A stretch of 64,000 nt of DNA from Spinellus fusiger (GCA_025094145.1 JALLLS010000005.1:744001-808000); one strand, 5' to 3'. Positions 37,607 through 49,918 are shown, numbered from the stretch's first letter. Made by a program: numbers and translations. Notes: generated by a model from the sequence alone, not told the origin.

Positions 37607-38672
37607 AACAAGTGAGAAAGGTCTTTTCTAGACACACCCTTGGGTTGAATTGGGCTGAATTAGGTAGAGTTGGGTTGAATTTGAAGGATAAAAAGAGGCT
37701 GAAGATGAATGGATGAACAGGAGCAGTAGCAGCAATACCACTGTTCATAGTAGTAATACCACTGTTCATAGCAGTAATAACATTAATAAGTAACCATTAG
37801 TTATTAAACATATCAGTCCATTTCTTTTGGTTCAAATAGAGTCGTCTGGTCCAACATGAACACGCATATAGCATCCTCAAGAGTGCAGGAAGCAGACATT
37901 TTAAAATGAAAAATGATAAAACAAGTCACAAAGTGATATTTTTCATTGCACCTATAATGCAAAGAGAATGAGCTTTTTGTTATAGAAAGATATGTGACAT
38001 TTCTTGGAAGTTCGTCAAAGTCTCTAAGCATGATTCCTTTATGTTTTGTTTTGTTAATACTATAGTATGACTGTGTAGTTTATAGTTGCTTGTATTGAAT
38101 AATAACAGCTACAGTATGCAGTGTATGCCTATTGACTGGACAGACAGTATAGACCATGGACTTATACCCTATGCCCATTGCTAGTATTCTTTTTTCTTTA
38201 GATATTTCTTTCTTTCTATAGTTCTTTCTATAGTTCTGTCCAGTGAAGATGGTTTTTATTATTATCAATAGGTAATAATATATAATATATAATATAATAT
38301 AATTATTATTACATACTCCTTCTGTCCCCAAAAATAAAAATAAAAATAAAACAACCACCACCACCAATGAAATCCTCATAAACTGAAATATAGAAAATGA
38401 AAATGAAAATAAATAATAATAATAATAATAATAAAATCACAGTGGCAGTCCTGACGGTGGGTAGACTCCAGGGTAACACACGCTTTGAGTCCGCATGTCT
38501 CTTGCACTGTACAAGGCTATTCATTCTTCAAACTCTCTTCTCTCTTTGTTTTGACTTTATTCTTTCCTTTGTACCAGCAGCAAAAAAAGTCATTCTTTCT
38601 TTCACAAGTATTCCTTTTGCCTAGAAAGTCATTTAGATTTGTCCGTCATTTTGTACGGATCTCACTCATCTA

Positions 38673-41600
38673 ATGTCATCGGTCCCCATCTGCTGCAGAG
38701 TCCGTGCGCTATATTCATTCAAGTCAAACGACCTCGCCTCACTCACATTCGAAAAGGGAGATACCATTGAGGTCCTGAACAAATTAGATTCAGGCTGGTG
38801 GGATGGTTGGTATGTAGTTGTGCCTCCTATCAAAGTGTCTTATCTTCCACTATGCTATGCTATGTAGGTGCGAAGGTAGAAGAGGCTGGTTCCCGAGCAA
38901 CTATGTGCAGGTGGTTGAGCAATATGACGATCAAGACAGCTTAATTCAACAGCCGTTGGAAGAGGTAATTTGGCATGTTGAAGACCTCCTCTTTCTAAGC
39001 ATATCTTCAGGCTGTACACCCTCCTATTGAACATCCGGCACCGATCTGGAGAGAGGCACCGACACCGCGGAGAAACAATGAATACCGTCTGAGTCTGGCA
39101 CCTCAAGGGGAGAGACTGGAGCCAGCCTTCCATTCACCCTACGCATCTGAGCTATTATCACCAGAATGGACAGTACAGAGAACAGAGGATGGCTCAGATT
39201 CCTATTTTTATAATCGTCTCACCAACGAAATGAGTTCCATGCCGCCAGAAGATAGATACCTGAGGGAGATCCACAGCAACGAATCAAATCAACACGGAGA
39301 CACTCAAACTATCCCAAGAGACTGGTATGAGCCATCGCATTCTTTAGATAATGGGCTGCAGGAACAGGTAATTCTTCTTCTTCAGACTTGATCTCAGTGC
39401 CTAGCCTTTATCTATTATGGAACCCACGGCACAAGATTATCATTCTGTAAACAGTCAGTACTGGCACTCAAAAGAGTCAACCTCTGATGGGGTAAGAAGA
39501 TAGAACAGCCGAAAAGGGAAAAAAAAAGAAGAAAAAAAGAAAGAAAAGGCTAACCTATGCTATGCTATTTGGATACTTTCCATAGGGACTAATAACACCT
39601 ACACCTACACCTACTACCATGGCACTTACGATGGTTGCTGTGACATCTCCAGTACTAGCACCTTCAGCAACAACCGCACACACCTCAGGAGCGACCACAC
39701 CCACTACTATTACACCACTCACACTAATAGCAGAAGAGGTAAAACCACCTCGCATTCTTCCACGTTCACCTTCTCGCCAACCATCTATGCGAAGAACCTC
39801 TGTTATCGACATCCATGAACCTCTGACATGGAATAGACTGGCGGCTCATGTCTCTCTTGCTATCCACAACTTCAAGTCAAGCATCAAAAATAACCAAAAG
39901 CCCATGTTACGCTCCTTTTCAGCCGATGTTGTAAATGCAATTCGAACAATGCTTGTCACCTCAGGCACCATTGATAAAGAAGCCAGGCATATCAAAGGAA
40001 ACACAGTTATACGCACATACCATCGAGCCATGATGGCCTCCATGTCCAAGCTGGTTCTCTCTTCTAAAATCAACAATGACCTTACAGAAGAAGAAATCAC
40101 CAGAGTTCTCTACGAAGCAGAAGATCTTCTCCAAAACCTACATAAATTTGTAGGAGCATGTCAAGAAAGTGATGTGTTTGTTCAGCATGCAGAGCTTAAG
40201 CTTATCTCTTCTGACCATGTCTATGCCCACAATGGAAAATCAGAGAACAGCTTCTCTCCTGCACGTGCTAAATATCCCCTTCAGAACGACACTATTGAAG
40301 AGCTAGAGACCTATGGAGCGAACATGCAAGAGTCGATTGAAGCCATTCTAGGCAGTCTTCAACAAACACTAGTGGAATCCAATGTCTCTTTGGCAGCTCT
40401 TTTGTTTACCCAGTATCGCAATCTATCCAACCAGTCTGTACAGTTTGTACATACTGTAGAAGACATTGATATAGGAGGCCTCATTGAGTCGTCTACTGTA
40501 CTTGCCCTTCATCACTACACACAATCATTGACAGAGAAGCTCGGTCTTTTGTTCTACCACTTGCAGGTCATGACCAGTGAGACAGTAGTAGCAGAGAAGA
40601 ACAACGACCATGTTGTGCAAGTGGCAGAAGACATGTATCCACTGGTAGAGAAGATGTATGAGTGTGTAGTCCAACTTGTCCAAGAAGCAAAAGTAGCAGA
40701 ACCCACTTTCTCACCCAAACGAGGCGCCCCTGCTGCCTCTGAAAAGTCATTGCTAGAGAATGTGATCCTTGAAGTAGATGAGCTGTCTGAACTAGGAGAA
40801 GGTGTCACCAGTCCTTCTGTGAGTGATTTCCATGAAGGATCTGTGTTGGATTGGAAGGACACTACTGATGGATCTACTTATTCAGGAGAAGACATTGTAC
40901 AGCGTAGATCAGAATCTACAAAGAACAGAGATTCAGTAGAAGTGCTGGGATCTTCGTTGATGCAACGCAGTACACTCTCTTCCGATGTGCCCTTTAGGAA
41001 GTCAGCTAAACTAAAGAAGTTCTTTGGTGATGATGCTGTGGTGGCTGCTGTAGCCTCAGAGAAGCCCATTATCAATGAGCGGCCTTGGTTCCTTCAGTAT
41101 GATTATGATCCCAATGAGATTGTATTTAACATGGAGGGCTATGTAAAGGGTGGTACCTTACCAGCCTTGGTAGAAAGAATGACATTGCACGACTTTCTTG
41201 ATATGAACTTCATCAACACCTTTCTTCTGACGTATCGCTCCTTTTCTACCTCTATTGAAGTGTTGGAATTGTTACAGGCTCGTTATGATCTTGAGCCTCC
41301 CGATGGATTGACAGTAGAAGAGAACGAGACTTGGACTCAAAAGAAACTGAAGCTCGTCCGACTGCGCATCTTTAATGTATTGAAGAATTGGGTTGAGCTC
41401 TACTATCATGAAGATGACCATACTGTACTTGATAGACTTAGTGAGTTTATTGAATTGCGTATTCGAAATACACTCAGTTTCTCCAGTGATCAACTTGAGC
41501 GGCTTATTATTAAACGAAAAGAAGCCTTCTCTCATGGAGGACTGAAAAGGATGGTGCTTACATTGCCAGATCCTCCTGAACCCATTCTACCAAGAAATAG

Positions 41601-42587
41601 AAAGAAGTTTAGGCTTTTGGACATTGATACACTTGAGATGGCACGACAGTTGACGATTATGGATTTCAAACTCTACAGTTCTATTCGCCCTGTGGAATGT
41701 TTAGACAAGGCATGGTCAAGAGATCCCAATGAAGAAGAAGGAAATGTAGCAGTGAACATTCGAGCTTCTATTGAATACTGTAATCAAGTAACGTCGTGGG
41801 TTTCTGATGCTATTCTCAGCCAAGGTGATATTAAGAAAAGAAGTACGCTGATCAAATACTGGGTTCAGGTGGCAGAGGTAATACACCCATATAAAAATAC
41901 ATGGATAGATAAATAGATAGATCGATACCGAAGAAGTGTCCGCTCAACTTATTCCTATGGTATAGAAATGTCGACTTTTAAACAACTTCAATACTTGCAT
42001 GGCGATTCTTTCTGCATTTGATAACAGTTCAGTGGGCCGACTCAAGAGAACATGGGATGTAAGTAATTTGCCTCTTTGCCATGTTGACTTAGCCTTGGTG
42101 TAAGATGGTAGGTGCACGTACCAACCAGACACTTTCCCACATTCGCAGACTGATGGGAGCCAATCGCAACTTTACTGAATACCGAGAAATGATTCACTCT
42201 GTCAATCCTCCTTGTATACCCTTCTTGGGTATTTATCTCCAAGACCTTACATTTATTGAAGACGGTAACTCGAATTTCCTTAAAAAGACCAAGGACTTGA
42301 TCAACTTTGCCAAGCGAGCAAAGACAGCTGAAGTCATTCGTGAGATCCAACAGTACCAGTCTTCACTTTATCAATTGAAGCCAGTAGATGAGTTACAGGC
42401 TTTTATTCAAGCCAATCTTCAAAGCACACGGGATGAAGACCAACTTTACAAAGAGAGTCTCAAACTGGAGCCAAGGTGAACAGAGGGAGAATAAGATAGT
42501 ACTATGTGCTCATTCCCTTTACATTGCTGTAGAGAGCGTGAAGATGAAAAGATTGCCCGTCTTTTGCAAGAATCAGGATTTTTGTAA
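38673..42587 (+). CDS. Ras guanine nucleotide exchange factor (SH3-WW-RasGEF, CDC25-like)
   Basis: Activates Ras by GDP/GTP exchange at membranes. Eight exons: 38673-38809, 38868-38964, 39011-39367, 39405-39491, 39586-41877, 41966-42058, 42105-42475 and 42533-42587. They give about 1162 aa. The SH3 domain near residues 7-65 has ALYSFKSNDLASLTFEKGD, WWDGW and GWFPSNYV. A WW-like module has EWTVQRTEDGSDSYFYNRLT, although the second Trp is replaced. A helical middle follows. The RasGEF N-terminal motif reads VKGGTLPALVERM and FLLTYRSF. The catalytic CDC25 domain has LEMARQLTIMDFKLYSSI, SWVSDAIL, NNFNTCMAILSAF and PPCIPFLGIYLQDLTFIEDG. Phases agree throughout. Comparable to fungal Cdc25/Ste6 type factors; which Ras it serves is not known. 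Confidence 0.92.
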
Positions 42588-43488
42588 TAGTTTAAGCCGC
42601 AGTTGAATAGAAGCAAACAAAACAAGAAACATGAAAAAAAAAGTAACTCATCTCTTGCATACGTTCATTTCTGTCTTTCTTTTTTATATATACATTTTGC
42701 CCCTTTCCCTTGCTTAGTCCTATTTCTTATCTTAATATCTATGCATATTAACTCGCCTTACTTAAATACTATAGTTATTTTTCAGAGATAAAATATGTTA
42801 ACCTACTATATTCTATACTATGTACTCTACATTCTTCAATCCTTTAATTCTTAAGATAATAATATTAAAGATACTTTGTTTATCTGTTGATTCATTGTAC
42901 ACCATCTCAATATCCTATTTCTATCCTAAATACTCATATAATAGTTGTATTATGTCTACACCCTTTGTGACAGGTAATTTATTAAGGAGTGATTCATTTG
43001 GTCTGCTCAACTCACCCTCTGTGATGACTAGAGCATAGTGTATCTATAATAATAATAATAATAGCAATGGGGCTCCATTACCTATACACTTTAATATGCT
43101 ATGGACAATGAGTAATAAAACACAAACTAAAATAGGCTATATTCAATACATAATAATCGATCCATCAATGAGAAGATAGTAATCTTTCTTTTATGGATCT
43201 CTATACATCGGAGTAGAATAGACTGGAGAATGGAATTATAGACTGGATGATGGAATTCGATTATGTCGAGTTTGGATCCATCATTTTTGAAGGGGTGTTT
43301 GTCTGCTGTTCATTTCACATTACCATGTACTATTGAGTCATTGAATATTAGTCTTACTCTTGATTCACTTGAATTCTATCCATGAATGAATAAAACAAAT
43401 GATAGACATAAAAGAGACACTGATGGATATTTTAATTATCAAAGTATACTCTATCTTTACTCATTGTAAAATACCCAATGCATAAGAC
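42588..43488. other. Intergenic after RasGEF
   Basis: AT-rich 3' flank with a short AATAATAAT run near 43049-43063. A doubled GGAGAATGGAATTATAGACTGG-like unit lies near 43221-43257. No gene seen. Confidence 0.45.
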
Positions 43489-43723
43489 TACACACCAGGA
43501 GAGTCCTCTTCTTTTTCAGTGAGAGAATACCATAAAATACTACTGTATAAATACGTAGCCATTGTTATCCTATTTCAAGGGTATTTCTCATGTTCTAGGC
43601 AAACATAGACTTCTTTAGTACCCTTATAAATCAATTCAAATCATTAATAGTCATCTATCTACAGACACTAGGTAGAATGGAGTCCATTAGCTGTTCTATT
43701 CTGTAAAAAGAAGTGTATTCTTC
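43489..43723. mobile_element. Solo left terminus of the TIR family next to copy E
   Basis: TACACACCAGGAGAGTCCTC at 43489 matches the left-end consensus but is not followed by the usual subterminal words. It precedes the full left end of copy E by 235 bp, so it is probably a truncated older insertion. Confidence 0.5.
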
Positions 43724-45188
43724 TACACACCCAAAGACGTTCTGGCCTTTAAGCGGTGATATCTCCTTCTTTTTACGTCGAAAAATATTTTGCCCTTTTA
43801 TGGAACTGTGTTTAGAATCAAAAGGTTTGCAAGTATCCAAATTATTATTTCCTTTTGTAGAATAACTCAATATCAAATTGTATTATCAATGGAATATATT
43901 GTTTACGAATAAAATTGTTTATTATAATAGTGTTGGAAAATCCAAAAACAAAAAACAAAAAAACAAAAAAAAACAAGTGTGTTTTGTTTGAATTAAAAGG
44001 ATATGTTTCTCAAAGATTCATTGTATGAATTTTAGGTCTACTTATATACATATTTTTGTCTATGCTACAAAGATCTAAGTTATACGACAATAGCTTCTCA
44101 GTAAATTCAGGGATTGATTTCCCTCGCTTATCCTATATGTGTTTCAAGGGGGAAAACCCTTCACATCTACAACAATAGTATAACTAAGACTATATCATGA
44201 CTATAGCTACTGCCTAAGTGTATTGTTTCATAGTAATAGAATCCACAAGCTAAAGGCCTTGTATTTTATCCTTAGGGGATAGATAGTTATGCTCAGGAGT
44301 ATATCCTAGACATTATTGACCTTATAGAAGAAAGAAAAGACCACCTGGGACTGACTTAAGAAAGAGTATTAACTTGCCTAATAACAATACAATGAGTGTC
44401 TTGTGGATTGTAATAAACTCAAGCCAAGATGAAGACACTGATTACCTTTTTATCACTAGAATAGTCCTTGGTAGTGTCTATCACCTCCTTCTATTGTTTT
44501 GATTTGTTAATAATGGCACAATAACTTGCTCAGTTATGCTCATCTTGACGAGTACTTAGGCATCAAGTTGTATGTGCAGTGTAAGAAACAGCATAATAAT
44601 AACAAGACCAAAGAATAAAAAATATCATCATATTGGTGAGATATACACTTTAGCCACCACTTTCCAATAATTAATCAAGTCAAACAATTCACACTCTATT
44701 TGCCTTGAGCCTAAAGTCCAGTATTAGAAACAATACTTAGTTCTCATTAAGTACTATTGTTAATACCAGTTACAATGAGTTAGTTGAAGTGATTATGAAT
44801 ATTGAATCAATGAATGGCTATACAGTTCTCAATGTAAGTGAGTTTGGTTCTATTTTATGGACAAAGATTACTAGAGTTAACTCTATAGGTTCTGTAATAA
44901 ATCTTTCTTAAGCAGTGTCATACTGCAAATACTGTGGGCTTATAGTTAACACATTATGTTAAACAATAAATGCAGTGACTGAGTTGTAATTTTGGGGTGA
45001 TTCTTGTTCTATTTCTTGTCTTTACAGCCAATTCTATACTTTCTAATTGCAAAATCAATCATTATTGCTATAATAGGCAATTAGAGACAGCGAAAAGGCA
45101 TTTCTAAACACATTAGCCAACCACAAGAATATTGCAGTTTTATTCTCAGAACATTTTCTTATATATCCCAAAAATCTTTAGGTGTGTA
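43724..45188. mobile_element. TIR element copy E
   Basis: Left end TACACACCCAAAGACGTTCT with GGCCTTTAAGCGGTGATATC; right end CCCAAAAATCTTTAGGTGTGTA at 45167-45188. These are inverted relative to each other and both abut TA. It is almost identical to copy C over about 1.3 kb, including an A-rich AAACAAAAAACAAAAAAACA tract near 43940. It has no useful open frame. Length 1465 bp, the best-preserved copy for defining the family. Confidence 0.78.
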
Positions 45189-46158
45189 CATTGAATAGAA
45201 TATTTTGATAATTACTATAACAAACAATAAGCTAACATTTGTTATAGAGTGTCAATAGTGCATATTCTTATTTTTCATTCTATTTCTTCATCTAGGATCC
45301 ATGGATGCTTGAATGCCCTTTTTTTTATCTGTAGGAGAGAATAGTCACTCTTCTATTCACTGCAATAGCAAGTGCTTATGCCTGGGTTTAGATTCATAGA
45401 CCCTTTTTCATTTTAGGCAGTTGAATCGGGTCGGATCCATGGATCACCGAAAGAAGTGTCGACATTTACTCTACTTTCAACCTAGACACCCTCCATGCCT
45501 ACCTGTTTCCATGCTTGTCTTTATTTTATTTATATTTTTAGTGTCCAAGGTGGATCATCCTCTTTTGATGAAGTTAACAATTGACCAAAAACAAATAAAT
45601 AAGAAGGCACTGTATTCTTTACCGCGGTGTGGTTCTTAAGTGATTCTTCTATAATTATAATAATAAAAAGTGTACAAATATGTGTCATTTATTAGTCATT
45701 GGCTCATTGTAAGATAGTAAACCATAGATTACATTTATTATTTCCCTATTGGTGAACCTACTTACAAACGAGCAACTATGAAATCACACTTGGAGTCAGT
45801 TTTTTTTTTTTTTTCATTTTTCATTTTCCATTTTCCATAGTTTTCCTTCTTATTTCCTATTCTCACTTTAATTCCGTTCATACACTTTCACTTCCAATCT
45901 AACCTAAATTAATAATGTCACATCAAATACATTCTTTATGAAGGGTCTTTCTGTCTTGTCCAAGAATAGAACCAACAGAGAAGAGTGATGCTTATAAAAT
46001 AATAAAGGCCTTTTTCTTTTTGGGTTGCCTAGGTTATACGGAATTTGTATTCCGATGATGACTAACATCACGACACTGGCAGATGTCTCACTGAAGCACA
46101 AAATAAGGTGCGCTTAATTTTTTTTTAATAGTCCTTATCAACACCCGTGGTTTGTTGG
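45189..46158. other. Intergenic before TCO89-like gene
   Basis: AT-rich, with a T17 tract near 45801 and repeated CATTTTTCATTTTCCATTTTCC words up to 45840. A frame of 72 codons from 45421 begins with TTG and has no motif. No gene supported. Confidence 0.4.
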
Positions 46159-47544
46159 ATGGCCGAAACCAAACACTCCAACAAAGAAACTGACACAACA
46201 GGAAAAGAAGCCGTCACTCATAAAAACACCTCTGGTGAGCCCAAGCCAAACCCTCAGATGCATCTGCCTTCACCTACCATGAGCACCAGCACACATACAT
46301 CCCATAAGAAGCCAACCAGACACCACGTCAAACGCAAGTCAGGCGGAAGAGTCCACGTTACCAAACTAGCCCCCATGGCCAGAGCACACAGCAATACGGC
46401 AGTGCCTACAGAGACAGAGACAGAGGGAGACTACGACACTGAACGAAAGCCCATGCGACGTTCTCAGTCTCAGCGGTCGCTTCATCGACTGTCTTCTTTC
46501 GATAAAAAAGGAGGCATGACAGGTATGACTTGTACACAAAAGAACACTGCCACCCATACAAGGGTTACCGATGAACACACACCTTCACCACCCACCACCC
46601 CTCCGTCAAAGCCTATTAAAGACAGTCCAGAAGACAGTCCAGCCGACATCCTAGAAGAAACACAAGTCACCCCTATAGACAGGGCCATGGCAGGAGAATC
46701 CATTGCCCCTCCCAGCCGCACAACCACCACCCACCCGGGATTCGCAGTGTCTCGTAACATCCCAGCTGCCCCCGTAGAACAGACATTCAATGCCATTGCC
46801 AACACTCTTGTGACGCCCAACAATGCAGCTGCTCCTGCCATGCATGAAGCCCACTCACCCACCCACCCCGCTGTACTGACAGACACCACTGCCCGTAAGA
46901 AGCCACTGCTCCGATCCCAATTTGTAGAAGTCGACACCCATGACTCCCCTCCCCCTCACAGCCGCCACCACCCTCGTCCTCATATGAGCAATGTTGCCTC
47001 TGCTGCCATTGCACAACCTGCTGGAATGACACGTACACAACAGAAGCTCATGCTCCAGCGCCAACACACACTGGTGGATGATGAAAACAACCTTGCCCAT
47101 CCACGCAACATGATCCGCCTTACACGAGAATTGGAGCGTATGGGGCGTGAATATCAATGTGTGAAAAAGTACCAAGACCCAATGATGGAGAGTCTCATCA
47201 GGTGCGCTGGACGTCCTCTCGATTTCCTTGACCCAACAGCAGCAAGAGCAAGAGCAACAGCAGGCGCAGAGACAAAGGACAAGGACGCAAGGGAGGGAAG
47301 GACACGGGTGGGTCCTACTCGTATGCTATCGTCTGCTCTTCTTCCTACCACCTCCCAATCAGAATCATCCTTGGTAGGAAGACCGCATTATGAACATCGT
47401 CAAGCAGCACATCGTCGACAGCTGTACAAGGCCATCCAGCCCTCTCAGTTCACAGTACAGTCTCAACACCAGACACAGTCCAATACTAAACAGGGGGTGA
47501 GATGGAGTGCAGGTGCATTTATAGACCGTATGCTTCATGGCTAA
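46159..47544 (+). CDS. TORC1 subunit TCO89-like protein
   Basis: Single exon of 461 codons from ATG 46159 (MAETKHSNKET). The protein is mostly disordered and rich in Thr, Pro, His and Ser, with a basic RHHVKRKSGGRVHV patch near the N-terminus. The conserved C-terminal block GMTRTQQKLMLQRQHTLVDD and RNMIRLTRELERMGREYQCV, then YQDPMMESLIR, resembles the fungal TCO89 domain (SRTQQKLxLQR...REY...DPM..SL.R). In yeast Tco89 is a fungal-specific TORC1 component at the vacuole. Local GC content and codon usage are higher than in flanking genes. The function is inferred from that one block. Confidence 0.68.
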   Translation: MAETKHSNKETDTTGKEAVTHKNTSGEPKPNPQMHLPSPTMSTSTHTSHKKPTRHHVKRKSGGRVHVTKLAPMARAHSNTAVPTETETEGDYDTERKPMRRSQSQRSLHRLSSFDKKGGMTGMTCTQKNTATHTRVTDEHTPSPPTTPPSKPIKDSPEDSPADILEETQVTPIDRAMAGESIAPPSRTTTTHPGFAVSRNIPAAPVEQTFNAIANTLVTPNNAAAPAMHEAHSPTHPAVLTDTTARKKPLLRSQFVEVDTHDSPPPHSRHHPRPHMSNVASAAIAQPAGMTRTQQKLMLQRQHTLVDDENNLAHPRNMIRLTRELERMGREYQCVKKYQDPMMESLIRCAGRPLDFLDPTAARARATAGAETKDKDAREGRTRVGPTRMLSSALLPTTSQSESSLVGRPHYEHRQAAHRRQLYKAIQPSQFTVQSQHQTQSNTKQGVRWSAGAFIDRMLHG

Positions 47545-47656
47545 AGACATTCCATGGACATTCCCATAGCCTACAAGTCAATAGGGAAGAAAGAAAGAAA
47601 GAGAAAGAGAAGAAAAAAGAGTGTATAAGGTAGCAATAAAAAAAAGAGAGAGACTG

Positions 47657-47658
47657 TT

Positions 47659-47720
<62 letters not shown>

Positions 47721-47722
47721 GC
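47657..47722. repeat. GTT/CAA microsatellite
   Basis: About 21 GTT units in the convergent gap between the TCO89-like gene and CMR1. It falls about 15 bp outside the CMR1 stop, so it is in the 3' UTR or flank, not coding. Confidence 0.9.
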
Positions 47723-47736
47723 TGTTATTGTGTGGA

Positions 47737-49604
47737 TCATGACCAACATACCATTCTTCCACTGCCATTGCCACAGAGAAGGTGCATGGAGGGTGTCGTA
47801 GGATGGAATTGAACTACTGCAGGAATCGCAGTAATATGTGTGTCATCATAGAACTGATGGACCAAGTGGCCTGTCTCTCCCGAATACAAGTCAACAGGAT
47901 GGCCCATGTTACCAAGAGCAAAGTGCTGGTGATGAAGACCACTCATCGCACCCTGAGTGTTTTCATTCCATCGTGCACGGAAGTTGGTCACCCATCTAAT
48001 AGAATCCCGTTTACTCTTCATTGTAGGACAGCCACTTACTTTCCCGTGTGGTTGTTGTGTTCAATGGCAGAGTGGAGATCCATGTCTCCATTGTTCAGAG
48101 TGAACACCCGAACATAGTCATCATAGCAGGTTGTAGCCAGCCGATCTCCTTTGGGAGACCAATAGGCACTGGTCACTGCATAGCCATGTTGTAACTCATG
48201 CAGTGGTTCTGCTTCTTCCTGGGTGGAGTGATTGCGGAGATCCCACAGAGTCGCCGTACGGTCATTCGAGGCCACTGCCAGCAGATGGGAGTGCACTGGA
48301 TTCACATGAAGAGCAGCAATCTTCTTGGAGCGTAGGTACTGAAGAACAGCAGGAGAAGAAGACCGCATGTCTTTTCTGCCAATGCCTCCTGAAGAAGTGG
48401 AAAACCAAACCTAAAGCCAACAGTGACTATGTTGCTGTACTCATTTAAAAAAGAAAGAAAGAAAAAAGACCTTACCACTTGGCCATTCTCAGATAGATCC
48501 ATTCCTGTCAATGAATAGACACCTCCCAAATCCACCTCTTTGAACTCCAAACTCCCCATATCAAAGTACTGCACAGTGCCATCATAAGAGCAGGAGAACA
48601 GTTTAGTAGCATCTGTGGGGCTATACATAAGACCAGTGACAGAGCGGGTGTGGGGGCGGTAGTGATACACCACAGGCTCAAATTCAGTGGACTCTTGGGA
48701 TAGGTCAGAATGTTGGGATTCCTGAGTGCCCTGTACATCCCAGAATCCAATTTGGCCTGATACATCCGAAGCACAGGCAAGTAACTTGGCGGAAGAAGGG
48801 TGGAATCTAGAAAGATGAGTCTCTTGTGTTTTTAGTGTCTGCTACTTACAAGCAGTGGGAGATGCGTTCTGCTGTTACTTTGACAGTAGTCCAGGTGTGT
48901 CGAATTTTCAACTCCTTGGCTGCTTCCAAGAGGGCCTTTTCTGACCTGCTTTTGGTATCTTCCCTGGTGTCTTCCCTCTTGATATCTTTGTTGATATCTT
49001 TGTTGATATCTTTGTTGATATCTTTGTTGATATCTTCCCTTTTGATGTCTTCCCTTTTGATGTCTCTTGTAGAATGTACTTTGGTGGGCTGTGTGTTGGG
49101 CACTACCTTTTTCAATAAATTCATAAATTTGCTATGATCTCCTGCTTCCAAAGTATCAATCCTTCGTGTCTTGTTCTGTCTCTCGGCTGCGGCTTCTCCT
49201 TGTGCCTGTAATATCAACGCTTCTTCTGATTCTGGTGCATTGCCTCTTAAGCGAGCAGACACACGAGTAGGTGCCTGTGGATCTCTCTTTATAGGCAGTG
49301 CTCTTTTGGTAGGCGTTCTTTTGGCAGGAGACGGTATGTTGTTTTTGCCTGCTGAGGGAAGGTTGAATTCTTTGAGCAGCTTTGCATTGTTTCTATTTTC
49401 ATTTAATTTAAAAAGAGAGAGAGAGAATAAGAGAGAGAATAAGAGAGAGGAATAAGTAAGGTGCTTTTGTTTATTATTATATTTTCTATTCTTTTTCTTT
49501 CTTTCTTTCTGATTATTCATAGAATAGGTATGTATAGTGTGTATAGGACTTTACTCAATGTTTTCTAAGCGCTTCTTCTCATAGTCGGATAGTGTAGAAG
49601 TCAT
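47737..49604 (-). CDS. CMR1: CMR1/WDR76 WD40 DNA-damage protein
   Basis: Nuclear WD40 protein linked to DNA damage and quality-control foci. Five exons: 49604-49555, 49392-48850, 48806-48476, 48410-48040 and 47995-47737, giving about 517 aa. The start MTSTLSDYEKKRLENIE plus NNAKLLKEFNL matches the CMR1 N-terminus (yeast FQKKRLENIKRNNDLL). TRVSARLRG is also conserved. The propeller contains HPSSAKLLACASDVSGQIGF, EFEPVVYHYRPHTRSVTGL, LFSCSYDGTVQYFD and VASNDRTATLWDLR. It ends with HTGKWVTNFRARWN across the last intron. In the N-terminal linker a 12-bp repeat encodes several DINK/DIKRE units (48960-49065). The reading frame is intact and all phases agree. Confidence 0.88.
48958..49068 (-). repeat. 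In-frame 12-bp coding repeat in CMR1
   Basis: Tandem GATATCTTTGTT-type units (plus strand) encode alternating charged tetrapeptides (NKDI, KRED) in the linker before the WD40 propeller. The 12-bp period keeps the frame. Confidence 0.85.
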
Positions 49605-49918
49605 GGTCAGTAAAAGCCAGAAAGGATTTTGCACTCTCAAGTCACTTGTAGTGACTGTGATTTAATGAGGGGCAGTGGAGGACATGTCTGTGAAAAGAAA
49701 GAAAAAAGAACCCCAACCCTATCTATGCTATGGTCTACAGAGATTCCCTCTTTTGATGTTTTGATGTTTTGATGTCTTGTTTTTATGAAGATGAAGATAC
49801 AAATGGAGCGATACAGATGAAGAAAAGACCAACTACTATTGGCTGGTGTAGACACAGAAGGATTGGATGTAGAGTGCAATGCAGTGAGAGATAGCTGTTA
49901 GGAAGTTCTAGTAAAGTT
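49605..49918. other. Intergenic between CMR1 and STIMATE genes
   Basis: Promoter side of CMR1 and 3' flank of the STIMATE-family gene, both on the minus strand. It includes a TTTTGATG repeat near 49751-49780. No gene supported. Confidence 0.4.

Larger units (their letters stand above)
36612..38672. other. Repeat-rich intergenic region
   Basis: About 2 kb without a gene, dominated by the two large simple repeats listed separately, with smaller ones at 36643-36675 (CAACTATT) and 38395-38435 (AATAAT). Its right end must hold the RasGEF promoter. Apparent poly-Asn, poly-Leu or Tyr frames are repeat translations. Confidence 0.6.

Noticed and set aside
37348..37635. Long poly-Asn, poly-Leu and Tyr-Tyr-Cys open frames
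   Set aside because: They are translations of the 9-bp minisatellite in every frame, with no flanking coding signal.
46366..47351. Several long minus-strand open frames opposite the TCO89-like gene
   Set aside because: Shadows of a GC-richer coding exon; no splice logic or motifs support them.
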